NCBI RefSeq assembly: GCF_037975245.1
Contig: NC_092563.1
Span: forward strand, 17,287,594-17,351,593
DNA from: Apostichopus japonicus
Lineage: Eukaryota > Echinodermata > Holothuroidea > Aspidochirotida > Stichopodidae
Length of the DNA: 64,000 nt
Direction of reading: 5' to 3'
Shown here: positions 1 through 11,735 of the stretch, one piece after another
How positions within the stretch are numbered: the first letter of the stretch is position 1
How the letters are laid out: each line of letters begins with the position of its first letter
Notes under the pieces: model-generated
What the model was told of the DNA's origin: nothing
The model's database searches: none
Seen by the model: the letters and a program-made list of their open reading frames with translations, nothing else
Position numbers and translations under genes: made by a program

Positions 1-323
1 GGTCATTAATAAAAATGATAAATAAAAGTGGACCTAATATGGATCCCTGGGGTACACCAATTGTAACAGGTCTTGCATCGTATTTAACTTAATTTATTTA
101 ATTTGACAAATATTTAGAGAACCAGGCCAGCTTATGTTCCTGTATACCATAAAAAGAAAATTTATACAGAAGAATATCATGGTTGACTGTACAAAGGCTA
201 TTGAAAGAATCTATGAAGAATATCGTCAGTAATGCCAATACTAGCAAGAGTAGAATGTTGTTGTCTGAATCGAGATTGTGCCGCACTTAGAAGTCCATTG
301 TTTTGCAGATGACCATAAACTTG
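1..323 (-). pseudogene. LINE reverse transcriptase fragment (jockey/CR1-like)
   Basis: Seen: read on the minus strand, 1-58 encodes GVPQGSILGPLLF, a hallmark RT motif. 98-215 encodes a stretch with TVNHDILLYK and LAWFSKYLSN, and 220-323 encodes VYGHLQNNGLLSAAQ followed by a TDDIL segment. This is the order found in the fingers/palm of non-LTR retrotransposon RTs. The frame is broken by several stops and shifts, so this is a dead copy, and it runs off the left window edge. It is interrupted at 325 by the TIR element 326-1343; its upstream part (KILERAL, minus strand) resumes at 1352-1390. Family knowledge: such RTs copy LINE RNA at nicked target DNA. Jockey/CR1 is inferred from motif style; the clade is not certain. 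Confidence 0.85.
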
Positions 324-325
324 GG

Positions 326-1343
326 GGAAGCAGGACACTTCGCCCAACAACCATTTCGCCCAACTGCCATTTCGCCCAACCTTACCATTTCGCCCAACCA
401 GCCTGGTCATTTCGCCCAACCAGTCTGGTCATTTCGCCCAAACTTGATTAAATATGATATTTCAAAAGGAAACGTTTGGGAATATACGAACCGAATATTA
501 AGGAAACTTGATGATTGATCAGTGTGTTAGGGGTTAGGTTTGATAGTGAACGTTCGAATATTAAGGAATATTAAGGAAACTTCAAGTCCTTTACTTTGTA
601 TAACTTTAGTAAGGAAACGTTTGGGAATTTTTAACGTTACAGGATACGAACCGAATATTAAGGAATCTTGAGGATGGATCAGTGTTTTAGGGGTTAGGTT
701 TGATAGGTTTGATATAGTAAACGTTCGGGAATTGTTAACGTTACGGGATACGAACCGAGTATTAAGGAAACTTGAAGTTGTGGTTAAATTGATTACATAT
801 GTGGTTACATTGATAAAGTGGTTACATTGATTAAATATAGTAATTCAATATTACGGACGGGTTTGATATATATTTTTTTCAATTTAATAAGGAAAACGTT
901 CGGGAATTGTTAGTCAGTAGGATGGATCAGTGTTTTAGGGGCTAGGTTGATAGGTTTTTATGAAGACCGATTCCCCTGTGTTTGTATAATAATATAACTT
1001 CCATTGTATGCGTAAACGCCTAAAGTAGTGTAATCCTCCCATTATACCCGAAATAACTGCTCAGACTCCGATTGATATCGAGCGGACCTCACTTTTTATT
1101 TACCTATTACATAGTAACCTAACCCAAAATAAATCAAATTGAACTTGTGGAATAGAAAAAGTAATAATATTATTCTGACTGAATATTAGAAAAGAATAAG
1201 GTTGGGCGAAATGACCAACACGGTTGGGCGAAATGACCATGCTGGTTGGGCGAAATGACTATGATGGTTGGGCGAAATGACCATGCTGGTTGGGCGAAAA
1301 GGCAGTTGGGCGAAATGGTTGTTGGGCGAAGTGACTAGAGAGC
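326..1343. mobile_element. TIR (foldback) DNA element inserted in a LINE, 8-bp TSD
   Basis: Seen: both ends carry arrays of a ~13-22 bp unit built on TTTCGCCCAAC (336-440, and its reverse complement at 1200-1333). The two arrays match in inverted orientation for more than 100 bp. The element is flanked by the direct repeat AACTTGGG at 318-325 and 1344-1351. It splits a LINE reading frame whose halves lie on either side. The interior (460-960) contains a three-times repeated ~100-bp segment with GGAATTGTTAACGTTAC-like and GATGGATCAGTGTTTTAGG-like motifs. No transposase is visible, so it is non-autonomous. An 8-bp duplication fits hAT, P or similar superfamilies; I cannot choose between them. 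Confidence 0.8.
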
Positions 1344-1351
1344 AACTTGGG

Positions 1352-1392
1352 TATGGATAGAGCTCTCTCAAGAATTTTAGTTAATAAGAATT
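1352..1392 (-). pseudogene. LINE RT fragment, portion beyond the TIR insertion
   Basis: Seen: the minus strand encodes LTKILERALSIP, which is the conserved segment just upstream of the VYGHLQNN motif found at 265-323. Joining across one copy of the 8-bp duplication brings the two parts together with a 1-nt frame difference, so the LINE was probably already decayed. A short internal duplication of about 16 bp (TTTTAGTTAATAAGAA type) is present. Beyond 1395 the sequence becomes an AT-rich TTAATATTA-like stretch to about 1475 with no recognisable coding content. 1476-1780 holds a TAGGCCTA palindrome and nothing else I can name. Confidence 0.7.
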
Positions 1393-1780
1393 TTAGTTAA
1401 TATTATTAATAGTTAAAAAATGAGTTAATACTAATATATTATTAATACTTATTATAAATATTAGTTAATATTATGGGTAGGCCTAGGGCAGTTAATGCTA
1501 ATGTTGCCTGTGGAATTGTATGCCTACTTTTGTAAATTGTAGGCATGCACCCTTACCGCAAGTACTACTTAGTGCTAGTTCACACCTGTGTGAAGTTAAA
1601 TACTTATTCTGCGTTCCCCGTTCTACATTCATGAATAAGTAACTGTAGTACACATGTTACTTATTCGATAATGGATACGATAAATACAACTATTCTTTGG
1701 CTTCCGTACAAGAAAATCAAGGTTTTTTCGTCAAAAAAGTACATTTTAGTGTATTTTTCCAAAGACAACGAGGCTTTATC

Positions 1781-2485
1781 AATGGCTCATATGAACTCTG
1801 AGGACGATGAAGAAAATTACCATAATGCGTCTTCCCCGGTCCAAACAGTTCTTAACAAATTCACATGACCAATACACCATCACTTATTAGATGGATGTAA
1901 CGGGGCCATGAAAAACTTTAGGCCCTAATCAAGACCAGAACGCCAGACCTGGAACACCTCACCAATGGGTCATATGAACTCTTAAGACATTGTAGAAGAG
2001 TACCATAATGCATCTTGCCCTGTACAAAGAGTGCTTGACCAATTTAAATGACCACTAAATCATTACTTCTTTAATGAGTGTAACCGGACTACGAAAAAGT
2101 TTGGGCCTTAATCCATGCAGTACGCCTTGGATCACCAAACCAATGGTTAAAATGAACTCTATAGGTCATGTTGGTCCAAAGAGTGCTTGACCAATTTACA
2201 GGACCACTACATTATTACTTCTTAAGTTAATGTAACAGGTTCCGAATAAAAAGCATTTGGGCCCTAATCAAGACCAGAACGCCTTGGACCACCTAACCAA
2301 TGGGCCATATGAACTCTTAAGACAATGTAGAAGAGTACCACAATGCGTCTTGCCTGTTCAAAAGAGTGTTTGACCAGTTTAAATGACCACTACATCATTA
2401 CTTCTTTAATGAGAGTAATGTGACCACGAAAAGCTTTGGGCCTTAATCAAAACCAGAACACCTTGAACCAACTAATCAATGAGAA
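1781..2485 (+). repeat. ~180-bp satellite array A (about 4 units)
   Basis: Seen: diverged tandem units contain, in order, CAATGGGTCATATGAACTCT, a TGTAGAAGAGTACCATAATGCGTCTTGCC-like stretch, CAAAGAGTGCTTGACCAATTT, a GACCACTA(A/C)ATCATTACTTCTT-like stretch, then a GTAACAGGACC / GGGCCCTAATCA segment. The family is unrecognised. Short open frames in it are incidental. Same family and orientation as 3150-4430, opposite to 6361-8555. Confidence 0.85.
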
Positions 2486-3149
2486 AGCTTTTCTGATAGA
2501 CAACATTGTCAGCTATACGATCGGCACACACCATTACCAGTGCTTGAGGGTGGATAGCTAGGCCTAACATTAGGCTATGCAGCAATTATATGTGTAAATC
2601 AGTTAGGTGACCTTGTAGTATTGAACTGACCTTGGTGGCCAACATTGGTAGTTGTGATAAGTACACACTCAAATGACGAGATGCAGTTCAAAATAAATTG
2701 TTATATCCAACGTGTTTGTAGAGGATATGGAGAAAATCTTTTCAAACACATTGAGCACAGTTCGTGTTCAATAAATGATCGTTAAAACTTGAAAGGTACA
2801 TTGCGCAATCCACAGTATCATACGACATGTACAGTCTCAGGGGGGGGGGGGCTCTGTGAGTTTAACAACTACGATGCAACAAGTATTATAAAATTAGACC
2901 AATCACGAGGGGGGGGGGTGCTCTGAGTTTAACAATTAAGATGCACCTGGCGTCTGGCTTGAGTCAAGGAATATTAAAGGAGTAAAAATGTTGCATACAT
3001 GGCTGGAAATTACAGATGTTGCTGTTGGACAATTTGTCTTTGTACGCTAATAGATTTTATTTTCTTTCAACATTCCTTTCAACATTTCTTCTTATCAGTT
3101 ATCAAACAAGGCGTCTCTCAGTTGGTTTTTGGTTTACGTTGATCTTTAA
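2486..3149. other. Non-satellite spacer with duplicated poly-G segment
   Basis: Seen: no gene. Two poly-G runs (about 2840 and 2911) are each followed by a GCTCTGWGTTTAACAA-type segment and GATGCA, a local duplication of about 75 bp. The rest is unique sequence separating satellite arrays A and B. Confidence 0.6.
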
Positions 3150-4430
3150 TTGACCACTAAGTCATTACTTCTTTAATGTGTGTAACAGGACCACGAAAAA
3201 GCTTTGAGCCCTAATCCATGCAGCACGCCTTGGATCACCAAACCAATGGGTAACATGAACTTTAAGGACATTGTAGAAGAGTACCATAATGTGTATTGCC
3301 CAGTTCAAAAAATGCTTGACCAATTTAAATGACCACAACATCATCACTTCTTAAATTAATGTAATAGCTAGGACCACGAATAAAAGGCCTTTGGTCCCTA
3401 ATCAAAACAGGAACACCTTGAACCATCTAATCAATGGGTCATATGAACTATAATGACATAATGTGCCTTGCCTGGTCTAAAAAGTGCTTGACCAATTTAA
3501 ATGACCACAAAATCATTACTTCTTTAATGAGTGTAACAGGATTATGAAAAAGCTTTGGGCCCTTACCTGTATCCATGCAGCACGCCTTGGACTTATTAAC
3601 CAATGGGTTCATATGAACTCTTAAGACAATGTAGAAGAGTACCATAATGCGTTTTGCGCAGTCCAAAGAATGATTGACCAATTTACATGACCACTACATC
3701 ATCACTTCTTAAATTAATGTAATAGGACTGCGAATAAAAAACATTTGGGCCCGAATCAAAACCAGAGCACCTTGAACCAAATAATCAATGGGTCCAATGA
3801 ACTCTAATGACAATGAAGAAGAGTACTATAATGCATCTTGCCCAGTCCAAAGAGTAGGTGACCAATTAAACTGACCCCTAAATTATCACTTCTTAAATAA
3901 ATGTAACAGGTCTACGAAAAATCCCTTTAAGCCCTATTGAAGAACAGCACGCCTTGGACCACCTAACCAAGGGATCAAATAAACTCTAATGACAATGTAG
4001 AAGAGTAGTGCAATGCATTTTGCCCGGTCCAAATAGTGGATGACCAATTAAACTGACCCCTAAATTATCACTTCTTAAATAAATGTAACAGGCCTATGAA
4101 AAATCCCTTTAAGCCCTATTGAAGAACAGCACGCCTTGGACCACCTAACCAAGGGATCATATGAACTCTAATGACAATGTGGAAGAGTAGTGCAATGCAT
4201 CTTGCCCGGTCCAAATAGTGCTTGACCAATTAAAATGACCACTACATCATCACTTCATAATTGAATGCATAACGGGACCTAACCAAAAAAACGTAAGGCC
4301 ATAATCAAAACAAGCACGCCTCGGACCACCTAGCCAATGGGTTATGTGAATTCTAAGGACATTGTTGAAGAGTCCCATAATGTGTGCTATCCGGTCCAAA
4401 GAGTATTTGACCAATACAAATGACTAATGC
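3150..4430 (+). repeat. ~180-bp satellite array B (about 7 units)
   Basis: Seen: seven diverged head-to-tail copies of the array A unit. Two consecutive units near 3880-4240 are much closer to each other than to the rest, sharing AACTGACCCCTAAATTATCA and CCTTTAAGCCCTATTGAAGA, which indicates recent local duplication. Confidence 0.88.
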
Positions 4431-6360
4431 ACAATCATTTTCCAGTAGATTCATCAATATCTTTTATTTTGAAGTTTTACTCTACGTGTGTACCAATGTG
4501 GTGATACAAAGCAAATGCAACACCTTTGGTGTGCAAGTTTTATGCTAATTGGTGCTTTACGATTATCAGCATACAAAGTTTCCTTCCCATTATGGAGAAA
4601 CACACACGCACACTTTGGGGGTGGGGGCGCACCTTATTGCAACTCCATTTCTCAGAATGAAGTGATTTCTGTAGACTGGCAACATTCATAGCTAACTTAA
4701 TTTCATTTCTTTTATTCGTTTCACACGTCACATATTTACAGAATAAAGCACAGAGAAGTTTTCTTGCCTCTCTCCTTGAAAGTGGTTGTGAATGCTGTTA
4801 CCCCCTTCGTAGATTCTGAAAGATTGCACTGCTACATTCTAGAGCTGACAAAGACAATCAGGCATCTCGGGTCAAGCGGAGATAAACTTACTTTAATAGT
4901 TTACTTAGTAAAATAGTCTTCAAGTGAAATAGTTCTACCCAGACATATATATTTTATTCCAACTACGTAAACATCGACCAGAGTTAGTGTGAGGTTTTAT
5001 TAAATTTCCTTGTATTCAGTTTTTCCTAAATATTAATTATAACTTCCATAATCTAGCTATTTTACTCAAGTTTACTCAATAGACAAGATACATTCAATCC
5101 ATTAACAAAAGTGTCAGATTTTAGGTCAATTTTTCATTTGTTAAATTAAGTCAAAATTACACTTACTAATCACTTACAATTGTATTTAATGTATTCATTC
5201 TTCGGTAAATATAAATTAGGCTATATGCTGAGTCAATTATGGAATTATAGAAGTCAGGAGAAATATTACATGCTTAATATCCACCCCCCCCCCACCCCAC
5301 CTCCCCATTTATTCTCTGATTGGATTGAAATGTACTTGCAGTAGAGAAATTTTCATGCAAAACTTACTTTAATCTAGTAGAATTGATACATTTTTACCAA
5401 TCTATGTGCAAAGATGTTCCATTTCACTATTACTCACAATGCTTCATAAGACAAATGTGAAGGAGCGAAACAAAGGACCATGCGTTCTGATTGTAATTGA
5501 ATGATTCATTCAGGGTGTTTCCTAGAAGTTTTCTCTCGAAAAAGGGCGCTTGAACTTTAGGCTCGAACAAATTGATACCGATGTACGAACTGACTGCCTA
5601 CCATGTCCATGGAATTACATTTAAAGGGTTGAGAGTTCATATTTATCATAGCGTGATTGCTCCCTTGCGTCGAACCATTAAAATTCTTAAGTGATAGATA
5701 ACTGAAAGAATCTGCAGCATGTTGATAGTTTAACTGCTTTTTCGCATTTGTATTCCCAAATGAATTAAATATCGGAAATAGTTACAATTTTCTTCTTTCC
5801 TTCTACGAATGTCTCTGACCCACATTAGGAGAGTTAAAGTGATATTGTTCAATGTTAGAATGTTACTGCATGTGCCATTAATGCATGGTAGGCCTAGGGG
5901 ATGGTTTATTTCTTTGATTGTTTGTCCGGCTGTAAGCTTCAGTTGAGCTTTGATGACAGTGCATGCCTGCTACAAGCCTGCTACAGCCTTGCTACAGCCC
6001 TGGAAAGATGCTGTCGCTTTATGCCATTGTGTTAAAAAAACTGCCACATTGCAATGCTTACCCTTTGATTAGGCTGAAATTTTGTAAGTGATTTGCGCAA
6101 GTAGTGTTATATATGCAGACATATCAATGAATTTGAAAGTCATTTAGAGGTAACTTTCTTAAATTGTAAAAACTTTCCTACAGAATTTGGCCATATATAG
6201 ACATGCAGCCATTAATTGGAATGCACTTAAAACAAGTTCTCTTTTTTACAATTTTTGAGGATCCAAAGTACAATTTGTAATGCCAGTTTTGTGATATAGG
6301 TTGACACTAAAATGCACGATACATAACATATGAGATGGACATTACTCTCAGAAGGGTTGA
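4431..6360. other. Intergenic spacer between inverted satellite arrays
   Basis: Seen: no credible gene, RNA gene or element. Contains a C-rich run near 5281-5308 and a short GCCTGCTACAAGCCTGCTACAG direct repeat near 5966-5998. AT-rich with many stops in all frames. Confidence 0.5.
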
Positions 6361-8555
6361 GGTAGTGGTCAATTTAATTGGTCAAGCACTCTTTGGACTG
6401 GGCAAGACGCATAATGGTACCCTTCTAATATGTATTTAGAGTTCATATGACCCAGTGGTTAGGTGGTCCAAGGCTTAATTGCTGGTTGTGATAAGGGCCT
6501 AAAGGTTTTTTTTTCAAGGTCCTGTTACATTCATTTAAAAAATTGATGATTTAGTGGACATTTTAATTGGTCAAGCACTCTTTGGACTGGGCAAGACGCA
6601 TTATGGTACCCTTCTAATATGTATTTAGAGTTCATATGACCCAGTGGTTGGGTGGTCCAAGGCTTAATTGCTGGTTGTGATAGGGGCCTAAAGGTTTTTT
6701 TTTCAGGTCCTGTTACATTCATTTAAAAAATTGATGATTTAGTGGTCATTTTAATTGGTCAAGCACTCTTTGGACCGGACAAGATGCATAATGGTACTGT
6801 TCTACATTGTCATTAGAGTTCATATGACTCCTTGGTTGGGTGGTCCAATGCATGCTGGGTTTGATTAGGGCCTTAAGAGGTTTTGAAGGTCCTGTTACAT
6901 TCATATAAAAATCTGATGATTTAGTGGTCATTTTAATTGGTCAAGCTCTCTTTGGACTGGGCAAGACGCATTATGGTACTATTCTACATTGTCATAAGAA
7001 TCCATATGACCCATTGGTTGGGTGGTCCAAGGCATGCTGGTTTTGATTAGGGCCTTAAGGGGTTTTCAAGGTCCTATTACATTCATTTAAAAAATTGATG
7101 GTTTAGAGGTCATTTTAATTGGTCAAGCACTCTTTGGACTGGACAAGATGCAAAATGGTAGTGTTCTACATTGTCATTAGAGTTCATATGACTCCTTGGT
7201 TGGGTGGTCCAAGGCATGCTGGGTTTGATTAGGGCCTTAAGTGGTTTTCAAGGTCCTGTTACATTCATATAACAATTTGATGATTTAGTGGTCATTTTAA
7301 TTGGTCAAGCTCTCTTTGGACCGGGCAAGACGCATTATAGTACTATTCTACATTGTCATTAGAATCCATATGACCCATTGGTTGGGTGGTCCAAGGGGTG
7401 CTGGGTTTGATTTGGGCCTTAAGGGGTTTTCAAGGTCCTGTTACATTCATATAACAATTTGATGATTCAGTGGTCATTTTAATTGGTCAAGCTCTCTTTG
7501 GACCGGGCAAGACACAGTATAGTACTATTCTACATTGTCATTAGAATCCATATGACCCATTGGTTGGGTGGTCCAAGGCTTGCTGGGTTTGATTAGGGCC
7601 TTAAGGGGTTTTCAAGGTCCTGTTACATTCATTTAAAAAATTGATGATTTAGTGGTCATTTTTATTGGGCAAGCACTCTTTGGACCAGGCAAGACGTATC
7701 ATGGTACTGTTATAAATTGTCGTTAGAGTTCATATGACCCATTGGTTAGGTGGTCCAAGGCGTGCTTGTTGTGGTTGGGGCCTAAAGGTTTTTCTTTCAG
7801 GTCCTGTTACATTCATTTAAAAAATTGATGATTTAGTGGTCATTTTAATTGGTCAAGCATGCATCTTTGGATCGGACAAGATGCAAAATGGTAGTGTTCT
7901 ACATTGTCATTAGAGTTCATATGACTCCTTGGTTGGGTGGTCCAAGGCATGCTGGGTTTGATTAGGGCCTTAAGGGGTTTTGAAGGTCCTGTTACATTCA
8001 TATAAAAATTTGATGATTTAGTGGTCATTTTAATTGGTCAAGCTTTCTTTGGACCGGGCAAGACGCATTATAGTACTATTCTACATTGTCATAAGAATCC
8101 ATATGACCCATTGGTTGGGTGGTCCAAGGCGTGCTGGGTTTGATTAGGGCCTTAAGGGGTTTTCAAGGTCCTGTTACATTCATTTAAAAAATTGATAATT
8201 TAGTGGTCATTTTAATTGGTCGAGCACCATTTGGACCGGACAAGACGCATACTGGTACTGTTCTACATTGTCATTAGAGTTCATATGACCCATTGGTTGG
8301 GTGGTCCAAGGCATGCTGGTTTTGATTAAGGCCTTAAGGAGTTTTTCAGGTCCTGTTACATTCATTCAAGAAGTGATGATTTATTGGTAAGTTTAATTGG
8401 TCAAGCACTCTTTGGACCAGGCAAGACGCATCATGGTACTGTTATAAATGGTCATTAGAGTTCATACGACCCATCGGTTAGGTGGTCCAAGGCGTGCTTG
8501 TTGTGGTTGGGGCCTAAAGGTTTTTCTTTCAGGTCCTGTTACATTCATTTAAAGG
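6361..8555 (-). repeat. ~183-bp satellite array C, inverted, with dimeric higher-order pattern
   Basis: Seen: twelve head-to-tail units, each starting with GGTCATTTTAATTGGTCAAG (near 6367, 6554, 6743, 6923, 7107, 7290, 7470, 7654, 7838, 8022, 8206, 8384). This is the reverse complement of arrays A and B. Two unit types partly alternate. One has GCACTC, ACAAGATGC and ATGACTCCTTGG. The other has GCTCTC, GGGCAAGACGC and AATCCATATGACCCATTGG. That gives a repeat period near 365 bp in 6740-8200. No coding content. Confidence 0.9.
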
Positions 8556-10576
8556 CTCTAGTACACCCATTTATGAATAAACCATATGACCACATCTGCT
8601 GTTAAGCGGGGGAAAAAGAAAGTATTTTCTAGAATTTCCACACAAAAAAGGAAAAATAATTATCCTACCATAGTTAAGAGTATAGTACATAGCCTAACCA
8701 CTTCGTCGGTTACGGATCTCACGTAACAACAAAAACACAACTTATTGTATTTTGCGAAGTTGACGTTTTCTACAAGGACATGGAAAAAATATTGAGCATT
8801 TAGTTAATCATGCCAAGTGGCCTAAAACATGGGATTGCAAGGTTTACTTTGATAAAGATGGCCATACTGTAGCTATTGGGGCCTTGATATCGTGCTTTGT
8901 ATGTATGGTATAGACTGTGCCTCGTATATCATGGGGAACAGATTGTTTTGTTCATGCGGATGAGTCGGTTAGCTTGAGGTGTGTTTTATATACATCCATG
9001 GTTTTACTTTGTTACGGGTATATAATTTTTCTTGAACGTCTAAGATAATATTTCACATAACTTTACCGATCCTTTACTGACTGACCTCATTAATTCTAGA
9101 GCCGGGAGTCAAAATAGTTTACTCCATGAAAAGTTTTTGGAAACGTGCCAAAAATGTTAACAAACAGGTGTTAGACAGGGGGGTTGTTTGGCAAGGTACC
9201 TGGGAAAATCCGCAGCACATGTACAGTAGCCTACCGTGATATTTAAGTAGGGGTAAACACTGCAGATAACTTGTAAACTGATGTACGTATAAAGCACGCT
9301 GTTTATTGTTAGGCAGTCTAGGAACGGGGCTTTGCCGAACGTAGTTTGTTTCATAAAATCGTCAGTTTTGTAAGTTAAACTTTTTAAAGATTGTAAGACA
9401 GGTTAAATCCCTTTTCATTTTATCACATAATATAGCTACTCTAACTTGTCTCTAACAGCAGACTGTTATTTTTGCCTGGCTCTGATGAATACTACTATCT
9501 CAAGTAACGTTGGTAAGTTGCCAAGAAATAAATGTCACGCAATGTGATACAAAAAGTCATATTACCCATTCATGAAGGCTTCAAATGCAAGTTTTCAAAC
9601 ATTGGTTCAGTGTATAGTACAATTACAAATAGTCATACCGTTGTAGTCTAAACCGAATTTATGCTTTATGCTAAACGATCTGAACAAACGTAATTTCTCA
9701 AACTAAATTAAAATTATATCATTCGTGACTTCGTTACAACTAAAGCCAAGTAAGTCTACTATGAATAAGAATTATTCGGTTTCTTTATTAGCCATTCCAT
9801 TTCGTAAAGCGCCATGCAATAACAATTTTTCTTGCACAAGTCGCGAACTGTTCAGGTTTTTTACAACCCGAAAGCAGCTGCGCAACGTGAAAGTAAGATC
9901 ACGCACATGTCTTAGCCTACTGTCTGACTGCATGACTCACATGGAGGTGATTCTGCATATAGATACGTACGAGAGTTTTAATGGTTAGGCTATATATTTA
10001 CTGTCATTTCAATAAACTGTTTATAGTACGAACGAAAGAAAAGTTCCCACAGGTTTGAGAGATTGTCTAGAGCATTGATGATGTAGGTTTTTGTGTATTA
10101 AGGGATTCAAGACCAAACGGAGTGTCTCCGTTAGTTCAATTGCAAAACACGAAATAAAAAATAGCGATGAAAGCGCCATGTAAAATTCATGTTACGAGCA
10201 CAAACCATCAGCAAAGTACACACAACTGTGTAGTAACTCAATGCAGTTACAGTAGCCTATATGTAGTAGCTTTATTGATAAACAATTCTCCAACCTGCTG
10301 AGAAAATTCTATAACCCTTTTGTGTACATCCTGGACCAAAGTGACCAGTTCATTGTCTGGTCTTCTTTTGTGCATAAGAGGCTTAATTTGTGGTCTCATA
10401 GTCAAGTGCATACAACTGTCCACCGACTCTTGGAAGGCAGGAAATGTGTGCATTCAAGCATGACTCATTACCAGCTGGTTGCTGTGCTCATTACACTGGA
10501 TAGCAACGGTTGGGCCTTCGATCATCGCCGGTTAAATTTGCGAGCCTTCCCTTACATTAATTTAATAACTGATGGA
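8556..10576. other. Intergenic stretch, nothing recognised
   Basis: Seen: ordinary AT-rich sequence. Open frames of 60-90 codons (9157-9354 minus, 9725-9988 plus) start at non-ATG codons or lack family features and codon character, so I do not call genes here. Confidence 0.5.
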
Positions 10577-10665
10577 GTAGTGATCATTTTAATTGGTCAA
10601 GAACTCTTTGGACCGCGGGCATAATGCATTATGGTACGCTTGTATATTGTCATTAGAGTTCATAT
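10577..10665 (-). repeat. Solitary partial monomer of the ~180-bp satellite
   Basis: Seen: GATCATTTTAATTGGTCAAG, then CTCTTTGGACC, then a GCATTATGGTACGC segment and CATTAGAGTTCATATCACCCA. This is about half an array C monomer, isolated 2 kb from the array. It suggests the unit can move or was left by a larger rearrangement. Confidence 0.8.
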
Positions 10666-10819
10666 CACCCATAGATAAACCTCTAATTTCCACGACCAAA
10701 TGTTGAACATCTTGTAAGAAGGATTTTTTTTGGGCCATTGGTGTTACGTCGATACCATTGTAGCAGTTCCTCATTTGTGAATGTCAAATGAGGAATGCGG
10801 AAAAAGTATCTAACTTCGG

Positions 10820-11735
10820 TCTATTTCTGTAGGATACTCCTTAAAAACCCCTCTCGGGTATCACAACGAGGATGTTGGTGCATGTGCAGTGCAGCAGAGC
10901 TAATAATAATGCGTGGGCAATCTTGTCTTAAACACCTCAAGACTAGGGCTCTCTTTAACGGCCAAGGATAATGTATTCCAGTCTTTAATGGTCCTAGGAT
11001 AGAAGCTATATTGAAAAGCACGATGATTGTGTGGAATTTGAGTATAGCGACCACGCCTACCTGGTTTCAAGAAGGGATAAGTCTCGTTTGGGACTGCAAT
11101 TAGGCCATTAATAATTTGGAAAAAGAGCATAAGTCTGGCCATTTTCCTTCTTTCTGTGAGGGGTTCCCACTTCAAAGTCTTCAAGATCTCAGTGACGCTG
11201 CCACCTTCCTTTGAATTTTTTCTATTTTATCTTGGTCTGAGACCTTAATAGGGGTCCCAAATCTGAGCTGAATATTCAAGAGTAGAACGACACATAGACA
11301 TATAGGCCAATTCACGTAATTCTGGTGTGCAGGAGCGCAAATTCCTATTAAGGAAGCCAAGGGTTCTGCTGGTTCTAGAGCAAATCTTATCAATATGAGT
11401 AGAGAAAGATAAATTTTCACTAAACAGGATACCAATTAAGATAAGGCCAGTGACGCACTCCAATATTTGATTGAATATGGAGTAAAAGAACACAGATTTT
11501 GCCCCGCTACGCTTTGTAGACATCTAAGCATTTAGAGGGATTGAATTTCATGTCCCAAAGTGTAGCCCAGGATTCAAGGGCCTTCAGATCTTTCTGGAGG
11601 ATGAGATGGTCGTCAAATGAGTGAATATGCCTATACAGCAAAGCATCATCCGCAAATAAACGAAGTTGCGATTTAATGTGATAAGTAATGTCGTTTATAT
11701 AGCATAAGAACATAACTGGGCCAAGACAGGTGCCT
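10820..11735 (-). pseudogene. LINE ORF2 3' half: RT palm to C terminus (CR1/jockey group)
   Basis: Seen on the minus strand, from high to low coordinate: LGPVMFLCYIND, then LRLFADDALLYRH (RT catalytic FADD motif, near 11660-11690), LKALESWATLWDMKFNPSKC (about 11530-11590), TLGFLNRNLRSCTPELRELAY with STLEYSAQIWDPY (about 11245-11380), and finally ERRKMARLMLFF with YSFYPRTIKDWNTL (about 10930-11150). At least two frameshifts separate these blocks, so the copy is dead. It is 5'-truncated near 11735, as is usual for LINEs. Family knowledge: this domain order and the PRTIKDWNSL-type end are typical of CR1/L2/jockey-group elements. Confidence 0.92.

Noticed and set aside
6531-8028. ORFs of about 61-63 codons repeated in satellite array C
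   Set aside because: They recur with the monomer, are interrupted in most copies and have no independent coding signal.
9478-9520. CTGATGA-type core as a possible hammerhead ribozyme
   Set aside because: The required GAAA and paired stems are not present at suitable distance.
9725-9988. 87-codon ORF
   Set aside because: Non-ATG start, no domain, no supporting splice or promoter signal.
10322-10624. 100-codon ORF
   Set aside because: Its end runs into a satellite monomer, its start codon is weak, and nothing in it resembles a family.
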